A stretch of 64,000 nucleotides of DNA from JADKIH01 sp043747595 (GTDB lineage: Bacteria; Bacteroidota; Bacteroidia; AKYH767-A; 2013-40CM-41-45): positions 1 through 64,000 of the forward strand of contig JAYTOX010000003.1 of the NCBI GenBank assembly GCA_043747595.1, written 5' to 3'. The notes beneath the pieces are model-generated. The model had not been told where the DNA came from. It saw nothing but the letters and a program-made list of their open reading frames with translations, and searched no databases. This document shows positions 8,821 to 18,532 of the stretch, in pieces (position 1 is the stretch's first letter; each line of letters begins with the position of its first letter). Position numbers and translations under genes: made by a program.

Positions 8821-9790
8821 AGTGGGTAGGTCAAAATTTCAAAAAATAATATTGGTAACACTCCGCTACCTAATTCAGTCCGGGCCGATCCAGTCGTTCT
8901 TGGCATATACAAAACGAGTAGCATTACCGGGATTTGACAATATGCCAATTTACAATGTCGGCGAATTTTTTATTACGGGAATTCAAAAAGGAGGTATTGT
9001 AACTAGAGCACAAGCGTTAGCTTTTAGCTTTTTTCTAGCATTATTCCCGGCGACCATTTTCCTATTTTCATTAATCCCATACATACCAATCAATAATTTT
9101 CAAAACCAATTATTGGAGATTATAGAAAAGATGTTGCCATCTGCGGCGTACCAAAGTGCAAGAACAACTATTATCGATATAGTAAAAATTCAACACGGCA
9201 GTTTATTGTCTGTCGGATTTTTATCGGCGCTTTACTTCACTACAAATGGATTCATGACATTAATGCGTGGTTTCAACAGTTCATATCATGTTACAGAAAC
9301 TCGTTCAGCATTCAAACAACGAACAGTAGCAGTTGTATTAACTCTCATTCTTTCAATTTTAGTTTTAATTGCAACAACTTTAATCATCTTCTCTTCAACT
9401 GTTACAAAATACTTAGTTACTAAAAGTATTTTGAAATCAAAAACGCAAATAGCCTTAATCTTGTTAGGTAAATGGGCTATTGTACTATTACTTTTATTTA
9501 TCGCAATTTCGTTTTTATATTATTATGCTCCTTCCTCTAAAAAGAGATGGCGATTTATTTCTGCAGGATCAACTTTTGCTTCATTACTATCTATATTCGT
9601 TTCAACAGGTTTTGGATATTTTGTAAATAATTTTGGATCCTATAATAAAATATATGGATCCATTGGGACTCTGATAGTAGTGATGTTATTTATGTATTTT
9701 AATTCACTAATATTGATTTTAGGATTTGAACTCAATGCAAGTATCGATAATGCCAAGAAAAAAGTTCAATTAACAAAGACCGGAAAATGA
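8810..9790 (+). CDS. YihY/BrkB family inner-membrane protein
   Basis: A YihY/virulence factor BrkB family protein (once misnamed ribonuclease BN), with about six membrane segments over residues 80-310. Family features include G-I-V-T-R-A-Q-A-L-A-F-S-F-F-L-A-L-F-P and the late N-N-F-G-S-Y-N-K-I-Y-G-S-I-G-T. The biochemical role is not established. The start is unusual: there is no ATG, and the candidates are a TTG at 8810, inside the end of nadC, or a GTG at 8822 just past the nadC stop. The stop overlaps the next gene by four bases, so nadC, this gene and the TPR gene probably form one transcript. Confidence 0.87.
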   Translation: MKTKVGRSKFQKIILVTLRYLIQSGPIQSFLAYTKRVALPGFDNMPIYNVGEFFITGIQKGGIVTRAQALAFSFFLALFPATIFLFSLIPYIPINNFQNQLLEIIEKMLPSAAYQSARTTIIDIVKIQHGSLLSVGFLSALYFTTNGFMTLMRGFNSSYHVTETRSAFKQRTVAVVLTLILSILVLIATTLIIFSSTVTKYLVTKSILKSKTQIALILLGKWAIVLLLLFIAISFLYYYAPSSKKRWRFISAGSTFASLLSIFVSTGFGYFVNNFGSYNKIYGSIGTLIVVMLFMYFNSLILILGFELNASIDNAKKKVQLTKTGK

Positions 9791-10533
9791 AAAAAAATAC
9801 ATTCGCTATCCTCCTATTTTTATGCTACAGTAATATTTTTGCGCAGTCTGATCTAAAAGCCGGATTAAAACTAAAATCAGAAAAAAAGTGGGCTGAATCG
9901 TTTCAAGTATTTCAACAATTATTAAAATCAGACAGCAGCAATGTTGAATACCTAACAAACGCTGCGTATTTGTATTGCAAATTGGGAAACTTAAAGACGT
10001 CAAATAGTGAGAAACAAATCTATTTTCAACGTGCTGAATACCTTTCGCGCAAAGCAATTTTCCTCCAAAATAATAGCGCACATGCACATTACACTTTAGC
10101 TCTTGCTCTTGGTAGGATAAATGAGAACGCCTCAAGTAAACAGAAAATTGCAAATGCAAAAGTTATAAAACAAGAATGCGATGAGGCAATAAAATATGAT
10201 CCAAAATTGGCCGGGGCTTATCACATTTTAGGACGCTGGCATAGAACAATTGCAAATTTCAACTTCATTGAAAAAGCTGCAATTAATACTTTGTATGGAG
10301 GAGTACCTGAAGGTGGTTCGTATGAATCGGCTATTGCAAATTTTTCGAAAGCTATAGCGTTAGAACCTGACGACATTTTACACAAATTCGAATTGGCAGA
10401 AACCTATCGCGAAAGAAATAATAAAGGAGACGATGTTTTGTCGAATGTTTGGTTTAAAAAAGTACTCGAAATGAAAGCAATCGACGAGAACGACAAAACT
10501 TATCAGAAGGAAGCGGCGGAAAAAATAAAGTAA
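9787..10533 (+). CDS. Exported tetratricopeptide-repeat protein
   Basis: A 248-residue protein with an N-terminal signal peptide (hydrophobic K-N-T-F-A-I-L-L-F-L-C-Y-S-N-I-F-A, then Q). The mature part is all-helical with TPR-like repeats at about residues 22-60, 80-110, 130-165 and 185-215 (for example H-A-H-Y-T-L-A-L-A-L-G and A-I-A-N-F-S-K-A-I-A-L-E-P-D-D). It resembles RMD1-type TPR regulators of Bacteroidota but no partner is evident. It overlaps the YihY-like gene by four bases and ends convergently, 24 bases from the flippase gene. Function unknown. Confidence 0.75.
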   Translation: MKKNTFAILLFLCYSNIFAQSDLKAGLKLKSEKKWAESFQVFQQLLKSDSSNVEYLTNAAYLYCKLGNLKTSNSEKQIYFQRAEYLSRKAIFLQNNSAHAHYTLALALGRINENASSKQKIANAKVIKQECDEAIKYDPKLAGAYHILGRWHRTIANFNFIEKAAINTLYGGVPEGGSYESAIANFSKAIALEPDDILHKFELAETYRERNNKGDDVLSNVWFKKVLEMKAIDENDKTYQKEAAEKIK

Positions 10534-10557
10534 AATATTTGCTAACCGTTTACTCAA

Positions 10558-12036
10558 CTATCCTTTTATTTTCAATCGAAAATTCGAGAGTATACTGTGA
10601 AATTCCGGAACTATTTTCAATGCATATACTAGTCCAATGTATGCAAGCGTTGTAGCACCAATTCGAACAGCCATATCTAAAATTCTGTTGGTTAAATGTG
10701 GAATAAAATAGATTGTAAAAAAGATACCAATAATTACAGATAAGACTTGCAGATTTTTTTTATTGAAGGGTTGTAATTTAAAAAACCAATAAACAGTAAT
10801 GAAGAGCATAGTATTATAAATTACTGATGCACATGTCGTAGCTATTGCGGCACCAAGAATTCCGTAATGAGGAATAAAAATTCGCTGTAATAAAATTAAT
10901 AGTACAGCCAATGTAATCAAGTAAACTGCGCCATATCGATATTTATCGGAGTTCAATAAAATAGGCGAATTCAGACCGGTGGCCATATTAAATAAAGTTC
11001 CGATTGAAATAATAAGTACAACAAATTCACCTTGCTGAAAACCATCGGGCAAGAAAGTGAGTAACGTATGTATATTTAGGTTAATCAAAAGAAATAAAAA
11101 TCCACCCAGTAGAAACATGTAGAGCGAAGATTTATGATATATCTCATCGATCTGACTTTTATCGCCCGATGTCCAAGCAAAAGATATTTTCGCCGAAGCA
11201 ATTCGGTCAAGAGCATTTAGCGGAGTTTCTATCACTGTCGGAATAAAAGCAGCTACGGTATAAACACCTACAGCAGATAGAGAAATATACTTTCCAATCA
11301 TTAAGGAGTCGAAATATTTTAATCCAATAGAAGCAACACTAGCAAACCAAAGCAGAAGCCCGTAACGAATTAGATCAAACATTTTTTTTTCTCGAAACGA
11401 TTCCCAATCAATTTTAAATCCCGGGCGCTCAAATGAAAATATATATACTATCAATAAAAGTAACTGAACTCCATAAATCATAACAAATGAAAAAATGAAT
11501 TGATCCAAATTGATCCACCTTAGGAAATAAATACTTACAACAGCGATTGTCATTAGTCTAACTCCAACATCATTAATAAAAGAGGGAATGGTTGATTTGA
11601 AATTGGCATTACAATAAACAGAAAGCACAGAAATAAAAGCATTAAAAAAAATGAGTGGAAATACATAATTGAAAAACTCTAAGAGTAACGGCGATTCTTT
11701 TCGATAAGAGTTAAGTATAAAATCCTTTAAGAGATATATTGTTAACGCAGAAAAAACAAATCCGATGATTGGAAACAAATTCATGAAACCAAAATAGCCA
11801 TGATGCTTTTTTTCATCATCTTTAAACAGAGGGAAATATTTCAAAGTTGCATTCCCAATACCAAGAGGTACAAACATAGCAACCAACAGTGCAAAGGAGT
11901 ATAAGATTCTAGTTAATCCTAATTCTTCCTTAGTAAGAAAGTGGGGCTGTACAACAACAAGGTTCACGAATCCAATAAGGATTCCGAGATAACCTGTAAT
12001 TGTGTTTTTAATACCTTGACGTCTGATGACACCCAT
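10558..12036 (-). CDS. Polysaccharide flippase (Wzx-like, MATE/MOP superfamily)
   Basis: A 492-residue membrane protein with about 14 hydrophobic segments, typical of Wzx/RfbX-type flippases that move undecaprenyl-linked glycan units across the inner membrane. The opening R-R-Q-G-I-K-N-T-I-T-G-Y-L-G-I-L-I-G-F-V-N and the first helices match the polysaccharide biosynthesis protein family of Bacteroidota. It lies 27 bases downstream of the asparagine synthase gene on the same strand, so the two are probably co-transcribed in a small glycan cassette. A lipid II or other lipid substrate cannot be excluded. Confidence 0.82.
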   Translation of the reverse strand: MGVIRRQGIKNTITGYLGILIGFVNLVVVQPHFLTKEELGLTRILYSFALLVAMFVPLGIGNATLKYFPLFKDDEKKHHGYFGFMNLFPIIGFVFSALTIYLLKDFILNSYRKESPLLLEFFNYVFPLIFFNAFISVLSVYCNANFKSTIPSFINDVGVRLMTIAVVSIYFLRWINLDQFIFSFVMIYGVQLLLLIVYIFSFERPGFKIDWESFREKKMFDLIRYGLLLWFASVASIGLKYFDSLMIGKYISLSAVGVYTVAAFIPTVIETPLNALDRIASAKISFAWTSGDKSQIDEIYHKSSLYMFLLGGFLFLLINLNIHTLLTFLPDGFQQGEFVVLIISIGTLFNMATGLNSPILLNSDKYRYGAVYLITLAVLLILLQRIFIPHYGILGAAIATTCASVIYNTMLFITVYWFFKLQPFNKKNLQVLSVIIGIFFTIYFIPHLTNRILDMAVRIGATTLAYIGLVYALKIVPEFHSILSNFRLKIKG

Positions 12037-12063
12037 ACATTCTAATTTGTCACTTAATAAATA

Positions 12064-13944
12064 TTACATCCATTTGTGATACCACTGTTGGAAAATAAAA
12101 ATAAACCAAATTCGCTCGAAGTTTTCCAACGAACCGTTGAGATATGATTGACGGATAGGAATTATAGCTTGTACATTTAACAGCCCTGATTTTTCTAAAG
12201 CTTTATCGTTCATGTATTCCATGAATAAATTCTTTAGCTCTCCCCTACACCATTTTTCAACTGGCACACCGAATCCCATTTTAGGTCGCTCCATCAACTG
12301 ACGTGGAACGTAAGAATGCACAATATCTTTTAATATTATTTTTTGCTTCCCTTCTTTCATTTTGTAAGCAGAAGGAAGTTGAGCCACGAATTCAGCAATT
12401 CGATGATCCAAAAATGGTTCACGGCCTTCCAAGCTTACAGACATAGACGCTCTATCCACCTTGTGCAAGATATCATCAGGCAGGTACGTATTAAATTCGA
12501 GTGAAAGTATTTTTGTAAGAAGGTCAACATTTTTTTCTGTAATCCGCTCATCGAAAGCTGACGATGGAAAAGCTACAGGATTTGTTAGCAACGAAGAAAG
12601 TTCTTTTTCAGTATATGTCTGATTGATGATATCAAACATCTCCTCGCCTGTTCTACTTTCCAGCAATCGTTTCAATTTATTCTTACGATCCGGTTTACTT
12701 AAATTATGTTTCGAATCACCTATAAAATTTGCCGATAAATATTTAAATGCCGTTGGAACTGAATTTAGTTTTTTAATTTGGTCAAAACTTTTCAAATGGC
12801 GTGGATAACCTCCAAACAATTCATCACCACCATCGGCAGACAAGGCCACAGTAACATGTTGGCGAGCAATTTTGCTGACTAAAGTTGTAGGAATTGCAGA
12901 AGAATCGCCAAAAGGTTCATCGTAAATATCGGGAAGCAACGGAATTATTTCTTGGGCTTCTTTAAAAGTGCAATAGTATTCGTGATGATCTGTTTGTATA
13001 TGCTTAGCAACTTCTTTAGCGTACACTGCCTCATTAAAGCCGGGTTCATCAAATCCGATTGTATATGTTTTTATTAGCGTATTGTTAGTCTTTTGAAGAA
13101 TCGCAGCAACGCATGTACTATCATAGCCTCCGCTCAAAAAAACACCTACAGGAACATCAGCAATTAAACGATAATTAAAAGCTGAAACCAAAAGCGATTC
13201 CAATTGTGCTTTTGCTTCCTCGTAATTAATTTTTAATTTTTCCTTGATAGCGTTCTTTTTGACATTCCAATAGCTATGAGTTTTTACTTTTTTAGTGCTG
13301 AGGTCTAATTCAAGCCAATGACCTGGATTAAGTTTAAACACATTGGTAAAAATAGAAGAAGGCGCGGGAATGTATCCATGCTGAAAAAAAGAGGCTAAAG
13401 CTTTTTCATCAATTTTTTTTTCAAACTTTGAATGTGCATGAAAGCATTTTAATTCAGAGGCAAAAAGAAATAAGTCGTCTTTATGATAGTAGTAAAACGG
13501 TTTAACACCCACACGATCTCTGAAGCAAACTATTTTATTGTTACTCACATCAAAAATAACAATTGCAAACATACCGATGAATCGTTGAACGCATTCATTT
13601 CCCCATTGTTGGTAGGCTTTTAAAATAACTTCTGTATCGCTTGTGCTGATAAATGAATGATCTAAAGCGATCAATTCATTTTTAATTTCATTGAAGTTAT
13701 AAATCTCTCCATTGAAAACAATCCAATCGTTACTCTCCAAATTTTTCATTGGTTGATGTCCCAACGGACTCAGATCTATGATGGCAAGCCGCCGAAATCC
13801 AAAACCGATGGTAGCGTTTTGCAAATCAAATAGCTCTTCACCTTCATCATCCGGACCACGATGAATGATACACTTTGTCATCAATTTAAGCGTATTGACG
13901 TCAGAGTGCTTTGAAAAATCGATAAATCCTGTTATTCCACACAT
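12064..13944 (-). CDS. asnB: Asparagine synthase (glutamine-hydrolysing)
   Basis: AsnB transfers glutamine-derived ammonia to an ATP-activated carboxylate. Cys2 (M-C-G-I-T-G-F) is the glutaminase nucleophile, I-I-H-R-G-P-D-D-E-G is the N-terminal amidotransferase signature, and V-F-L-S-G-G-Y-D-S-T is the PP-loop of the synthetase domain. Length 626 fits the family. Such AsnB-like enzymes within glycan clusters often amidate sugar carboxylates rather than aspartate. Here the neighbours are a flippase (same strand) and a divergent methyltransferase/glycosyltransferase pair, so free-asparagine versus sugar-amide synthesis is open. A TAGTTTAG box at 13955-13962 on this strand is a weak -7 candidate. 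Confidence 0.93.
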   Translation of the reverse strand: MCGITGFIDFSKHSDVNTLKLMTKCIIHRGPDDEGEELFDLQNATIGFGFRRLAIIDLSPLGHQPMKNLESNDWIVFNGEIYNFNEIKNELIALDHSFISTSDTEVILKAYQQWGNECVQRFIGMFAIVIFDVSNNKIVCFRDRVGVKPFYYYHKDDLFLFASELKCFHAHSKFEKKIDEKALASFFQHGYIPAPSSIFTNVFKLNPGHWLELDLSTKKVKTHSYWNVKKNAIKEKLKINYEEAKAQLESLLVSAFNYRLIADVPVGVFLSGGYDSTCVAAILQKTNNTLIKTYTIGFDEPGFNEAVYAKEVAKHIQTDHHEYYCTFKEAQEIIPLLPDIYDEPFGDSSAIPTTLVSKIARQHVTVALSADGGDELFGGYPRHLKSFDQIKKLNSVPTAFKYLSANFIGDSKHNLSKPDRKNKLKRLLESRTGEEMFDIINQTYTEKELSSLLTNPVAFPSSAFDERITEKNVDLLTKILSLEFNTYLPDDILHKVDRASMSVSLEGREPFLDHRIAEFVAQLPSAYKMKEGKQKIILKDIVHSYVPRQLMERPKMGFGVPVEKWCRGELKNLFMEYMNDKALEKSGLLNVQAIIPIRQSYLNGSLENFERIWFIFIFQQWYHKWM

Positions 13945-14028
13945 AGTAAGACGGCTAAACTACACAAAAAAAATGCTAATAAGATAGAATTTTAAAGGAT
14001 TTGGTTATTTTCACCGTCGATTACGACT

Positions 14029-14865
14029 ATGGAAGAAATAGAGATTACCCAACAGCAAGCCGGCGATAAAGCCGGGGAAGAGTACTGGACACAATTTTGG
14101 AAAAATTTCGAATTGCCGGCACCAATGAACATTCATTCATCGAATGTAAATGAATACCCAAATCGATTACTGCATCGGCTCTTTAAAAAATCTTTTAAAG
14201 AAATAAAAACTGACGGTAAAAAGCTTTTAGAAATTGGCTGTGGAAATTCTGTTTTCCTAAGCTATTTTAAAAAGGAGTTTTCGTTTGATGTATATGGTTT
14301 AGACTACTCAGAATTTGGATGTAAGCAAACGGAAAAAATTCTAGAGAGGGATGGAATAAAAGGGAAAATCATACTTGGAGATGCATTCAATCCACCAAAT
14401 GATTTAATCGGACAATTTGACGTTGTCTGTTCATTTGGAGTTGTAGAACATTTTGAAGATACCGCAGGAACATTGACTGCCTTTTCCAAGTTTTTAAAGC
14501 CGGGAGGAATATTAATTTCTTCGATACCAAATATGAAAGGAGCAACAGGGTTGTTGCATAAATGGCTGAACAAACCGGTGTATGACATTCATGTGCCGCT
14601 TGATAAAAAAGACATGAAAGTTGCAATAGAACGAGCAGGCCTTTTTCCGTTGGTGAATGAATATTTTCTTGCTTTGAGTTTTGCAATTACACTAGAAGGG
14701 AGAGACGGAAAAAAAATACCTTATTATGCGCTTAAAAAATTCTTTGTAAAGACCATTCGTTATACTTCAAAATTAGTATGGATAGTTGAGAACATAACCC
14801 ATCCTTTACCGGCAGGAAAATATTTATCGGGCGGTATTTTTACCGCTGTCAAAAAACAAGGATGA
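14029..14865 (+). CDS. Class I SAM-dependent methyltransferase
   Basis: A 278-residue methyltransferase. The SAM site K-L-L-E-I-G-C-G-N-S lies near residue 66, V-Y-G-L-D-Y-S gives the acidic ribose-binding residue, and V-C-S-F-G-V-V-E-H-F marks motif IV, a Methyltransf_11/23 pattern. It is divergent from asnB (84 bases between starts) and overlaps the following glycosyltransferase by four bases, so it probably methylates a sugar or lipid-linked intermediate of the same glycan. Substrate unknown. Confidence 0.83.
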   Translation: MEEIEITQQQAGDKAGEEYWTQFWKNFELPAPMNIHSSNVNEYPNRLLHRLFKKSFKEIKTDGKKLLEIGCGNSVFLSYFKKEFSFDVYGLDYSEFGCKQTEKILERDGIKGKIILGDAFNPPNDLIGQFDVVCSFGVVEHFEDTAGTLTAFSKFLKPGGILISSIPNMKGATGLLHKWLNKPVYDIHVPLDKKDMKVAIERAGLFPLVNEYFLALSFAITLEGRDGKKIPYYALKKFFVKTIRYTSKLVWIVENITHPLPAGKYLSGGIFTAVKKQG

Positions 14866-15911
14866 AAAAATTAAAGGCGCTTTACTTTTTTGTTGGCAGA
14901 TCTTCATTTGTAGATAAAGACACTGAAATGTTTAGTGAAAAATTTATTGTTCAAAAGTTCAATTTCGAATTTGAAGCAAAGTGGAAAATTCCGTTTCAAT
15001 TAATCAGCCAATTTTTATTTTTGTTGATTCATATTTTCACATCTCAAATAGTAATTATTCAGTTAGCCGGTTTTCATTCGGTGTTACCCGTAGTGTTTGC
15101 AAAATTGACAGGAAAAAGATCTGTGATTATTGCTGCCGGTACCGATTGCCATTCCTTCCCTTCTATCGGTTATGGCAATTATCAGAAATGGCTTTTATCT
15201 ATTGCAACCAAATTTTCATTTAAAAATTGTAATCTTATTATCCCTAAACATGAATCGTTGTGGCTCTCAGATTACACTTACGATTCATCTGATTATGATA
15301 AGCAAGGCATCAGTTATTTTATACCCGGAATAAATACCCCGCATATTGTTGTAGAGAATGGCTTTGATTCGAATCGATTTAAAAAAACAGTACTTGCAAA
15401 GAAAAATAGTTTTATTACTATCAGCGGATTATTAAATAGAGAATCGCAACGGAAATTAAAAGGAATTGATCTCATTATTGAAGTGGCAAAGTCACTTCCG
15501 GAATGCAGCTTTACAATTTTAGGAGTTACTAAAGATGCAATTTTTAGTGAACTACCTACAAACATTAAATTAGTAAGTGCCGTTCCGAATAATGAGCTGC
15601 CTGATATTTTATCGGAGCATCAGTTTTATTTACAGTTGTCGATGGCCGAAGGATTTCCAAATGCCTTATGTGAAGCTATGTTGTGCGAATGTATTCCGAT
15701 TGGCTCTTCAGTTTTCTCGATTCCCGAAATAATTGATGATACAGGATATATTTTAGAAAAAAGAAATTCAGCAGAGCTGGTGCATTTGATTAAAAAAATT
15801 CAGCTAGATAATAATTCGATGAAAGGTCAAATGGCAAAACAAAGAATTTGTAATAACTACACATTGAGTAAGAGAAAGGAAAAACTTTTGGCCATACTCG
15901 AAAAGTATTGA
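14862..15911 (+). CDS. Glycosyltransferase family 4
   Basis: A GT-B glycosyltransferase of 349 residues. The N-terminal half has a membrane-associating hydrophobic stretch (about residues 46-64) and A-A-G-T-D near residue 91. The C-terminal half has I-S-G-L-L-N-R and the donor-site M-A-E-G-F-P-N-A-L-C-E-A-M, the E-x7-E motif of family 4. It is translationally coupled to the methyltransferase (ATGA) and converges on the PKD protein gene 15 bases downstream. Sugar specificity unknown. Confidence 0.85.
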   Translation: MKKLKALYFFVGRSSFVDKDTEMFSEKFIVQKFNFEFEAKWKIPFQLISQFLFLLIHIFTSQIVIIQLAGFHSVLPVVFAKLTGKRSVIIAAGTDCHSFPSIGYGNYQKWLLSIATKFSFKNCNLIIPKHESLWLSDYTYDSSDYDKQGISYFIPGINTPHIVVENGFDSNRFKKTVLAKKNSFITISGLLNRESQRKLKGIDLIIEVAKSLPECSFTILGVTKDAIFSELPTNIKLVSAVPNNELPDILSEHQFYLQLSMAEGFPNALCEAMLCECIPIGSSVFSIPEIIDDTGYILEKRNSAELVHLIKKIQLDNNSMKGQMAKQRICNNYTLSKRKEKLLAILEKY

Positions 15912-15926
15912 AGCATATTTTAATAA

Positions 15927-18275
15927 TTATCGCATCAAATTAATATATCCTTTTCTCACTTCACTTCCATTTTTGAGCAAATAGACATACATATCATTTG
16001 GAATTTGTGAACCATGATATGTACCATCCCACTCCATTGTGGAAGCATCATCATTTTTATAGATTTGAGTTCCCCAACGATTAAATATTTCGATTGAATA
16101 AATAACACAAGGCCTAAATGCGCTCAATGCAAAATAATCATTCTTTCCATCACCATTTGGAGTAAAAGAATTGGGTATGTATAAAATTTCTCCAAGCAAT
16201 GTTTCTGCCGATACTTTTTTGGAAGTAGAATCGATACAAGTAGATTCTTTATTTACGATAAGGCGAGTGGTATAATCACCTTCATTCGCATAACGATGAA
16301 TAGGATTTTTAACTGAACTAGTTGAACCGTCACCAAACTCCCAATAATAAGAGACAGCATTGTTAGTAACGTCGTAGAAGTTAACATTTCCCGAACATGA
16401 GTCTTGAACAACAGAATATTTTGCATTTTTAAAAGAAGTAAAATTTATATTCTTCGTTATTTTCTGATCACAGTGATAAAACGATGTAGTGGTTAAAGTA
16501 ACGGGAACAGTTCCGGAAATTTCATAAATATGCGACGGAGAATTATCAGTCGATACGTTACCGTCACCAAAATCCCAATTATAAGTAGCACCTAACTTTG
16601 AATAATTAGTAAAATAAACATTCGAATCGCAGTCAGCCACCAAATAACCGAAGTCACTAATCGGCAAAGGAGGAATATTTATGCTGATAAAGGACGTGTC
16701 AACACAAAATGAATCGGTGAAAACAATTTGCTGAATGGTGAAATCGCCCGCAGAACCAAAACGATGAGACGGCGATTTATCGAAGCCGATAGCACCATCA
16801 CCAAAATCCCAACGAGAAGTAGCTTCATTCAACGACGAATCGACTGCTACAATGGAATATGAGCAAGTATCGAGTTGAACACTGAAATTAGAAACGGGAA
16901 TTTTTTGAACAAAGATTTTTTTTGTGAGCGTGTCGTAGCAAGAAGAATCGGTTGAAGTAATTAATGTTACATCGTAGGAACCTTCGTGTGGATATACATG
17001 AGTAGGATTTGAGTCTAATGAATTAGTATTGTCACCAAAATCCCAATGCCAAAAACTTGCAACACCACCTACACCATACGATTTATCGATAAAGTTAAAT
17101 GAATTATCACAATGCTTGTTTTGAATATTGTACTGTGCCAAGAAGACCGGATAAATGTGAACTAGACCGCGAGCAGTATCATTGCAATCGGGATTAATTC
17201 CTGAGTAGGCAACAAGTGTTGCGAGATAATCACCCGTATCAGAATATGCATAGTTCGGATTTTTAACTGACGAAGTATCGAATGGATTTGAAGGATCGCC
17301 AAAGCTCCATTGATATGTTGCAGCGTTATAACTCGTGTTGAGAAAATTAGCAACAAGGCTACCACAAGAAATAGTTGGAGAAAAGATAGAAGCGACAGTT
17401 AATCGTGGACAGCTAACAACATTCACTTGAAAATCGCGAAGCGTTTCACTGAGGAGAACACCGTTGCGATATTCCTTTACACTTACACCATAAACAAATT
17501 GCCCCAATGAGCTGGGAGTAGCCTTCAAGATTCCGGTAACCGAATCGATGTGGAGGGCAGTACCACCAAATACATTCGTTAGAGAATAAGGATTGAGATA
17601 CACCACATGAGAATAAGGCGGGGAATTAGGAGGAGAAGGTTTTGGAATCGCCTGATCGGCGCCAGAATAAGGGACGAATAAAGAGTAAACTAATGAGTCG
17701 CCTTCGTAGTCGATAGCCGAATGATTGAATGTGAAAGGAGCATCTTTACAGATAAAAGTTGGAGGCCAGTTTACAAATTTAGGATTAGAGTTTACAGTAG
17801 TTATCGAAGGATCGGGAATGGTTGCAAAATAAGTAGCACCGGTACCTTGAACATTTGCAAGATTGATAATTGAACTATTTCTACAGCATCGTTGATACGC
17901 GATAGTATAACCACCGGGAATTGGAGGGAGCGTGGTAGTATAAGTGTAATTGGCTACTTCATAACATACATTTGTAGGAGGAATTAAACAAGGTGAATTA
18001 ATAGCATTGGCAACTTGTTGTTGAGATGATATGTATACGCTGGAATTATAAATGAGATTATCGTTTACGTCGAAGATTCCAATACTTGCAGGATTATCAA
18101 ATGGAGCCAAACCATTATAACAATCCCTATAAACAGTTAAGCTAATTTCGTAATTGTTGTTACCTAGGTAACGGTAATTCATTTCACCGCCTACAATATG
18201 AGTGGCAAAACCATTCAAAGAGAAGAAGAGGGAAAGAATGAAAAGAAATTGAAATTTTATTTTGTTGGGAAACAT
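15927..18275 (-). CDS. PKD-repeat surface protein with type B T9SS sorting domain
   Basis: A large exported protein (782 residues). A signal peptide ends near A24. It is followed by a Bacteroidota N-terminal domain starting T-H-I-V-G-G-E-M with several Cys. Five PKD-like repeats follow between about residues 285 and 685, each with a W-x-F-G-D core (W-S-F-G-D, W-D-F-G-D three times, W-E-F-G-D). The C terminus is a gliding-motility-associated type B T9SS domain: I-P-N-S-F-T-P-N-G-D-G-K-N-D, then I-F-N-R-W-G and W-D-G-T-Y. Type B cargo is secreted and may use PorP/SprF-like partners. A structural or adhesive role is inferred. No enzyme motif is visible. Confidence 0.9.
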   Translation of the reverse strand: MFPNKIKFQFLFILSLFFSLNGFATHIVGGEMNYRYLGNNNYEISLTVYRDCYNGLAPFDNPASIGIFDVNDNLIYNSSVYISSQQQVANAINSPCLIPPTNVCYEVANYTYTTTLPPIPGGYTIAYQRCCRNSSIINLANVQGTGATYFATIPDPSITTVNSNPKFVNWPPTFICKDAPFTFNHSAIDYEGDSLVYSLFVPYSGADQAIPKPSPPNSPPYSHVVYLNPYSLTNVFGGTALHIDSVTGILKATPSSLGQFVYGVSVKEYRNGVLLSETLRDFQVNVVSCPRLTVASIFSPTISCGSLVANFLNTSYNAATYQWSFGDPSNPFDTSSVKNPNYAYSDTGDYLATLVAYSGINPDCNDTARGLVHIYPVFLAQYNIQNKHCDNSFNFIDKSYGVGGVASFWHWDFGDNTNSLDSNPTHVYPHEGSYDVTLITSTDSSCYDTLTKKIFVQKIPVSNFSVQLDTCSYSIVAVDSSLNEATSRWDFGDGAIGFDKSPSHRFGSAGDFTIQQIVFTDSFCVDTSFISINIPPLPISDFGYLVADCDSNVYFTNYSKLGATYNWDFGDGNVSTDNSPSHIYEISGTVPVTLTTTSFYHCDQKITKNINFTSFKNAKYSVVQDSCSGNVNFYDVTNNAVSYYWEFGDGSTSSVKNPIHRYANEGDYTTRLIVNKESTCIDSTSKKVSAETLLGEILYIPNSFTPNGDGKNDYFALSAFRPCVIYSIEIFNRWGTQIYKNDDASTMEWDGTYHGSQIPNDMYVYLLKNGSEVRKGYINLMR

Positions 18276-18532
18276 TTAAGATATCTTAAGGCGATAAAAT
18301 TTCATTCCAGGAATTCGAGGAGATTTCCAATAACAAATATAAAAAAGTTAGCAAAAGAATGAAACTAAATTGGACAAATAGGTGAAAATCAGCTTTAAAA
18401 GACTCATTTGCGCCTATTCAATGGCATTAAATTAGGTGAGTGAGCTTTATAGAAATAAATCGAGCTATTTTTTGATAGCAATACTGAGAATAAAATAAAG
18501 CTGAGTTTTCCGGAATCATGAAAAGAGAACAC

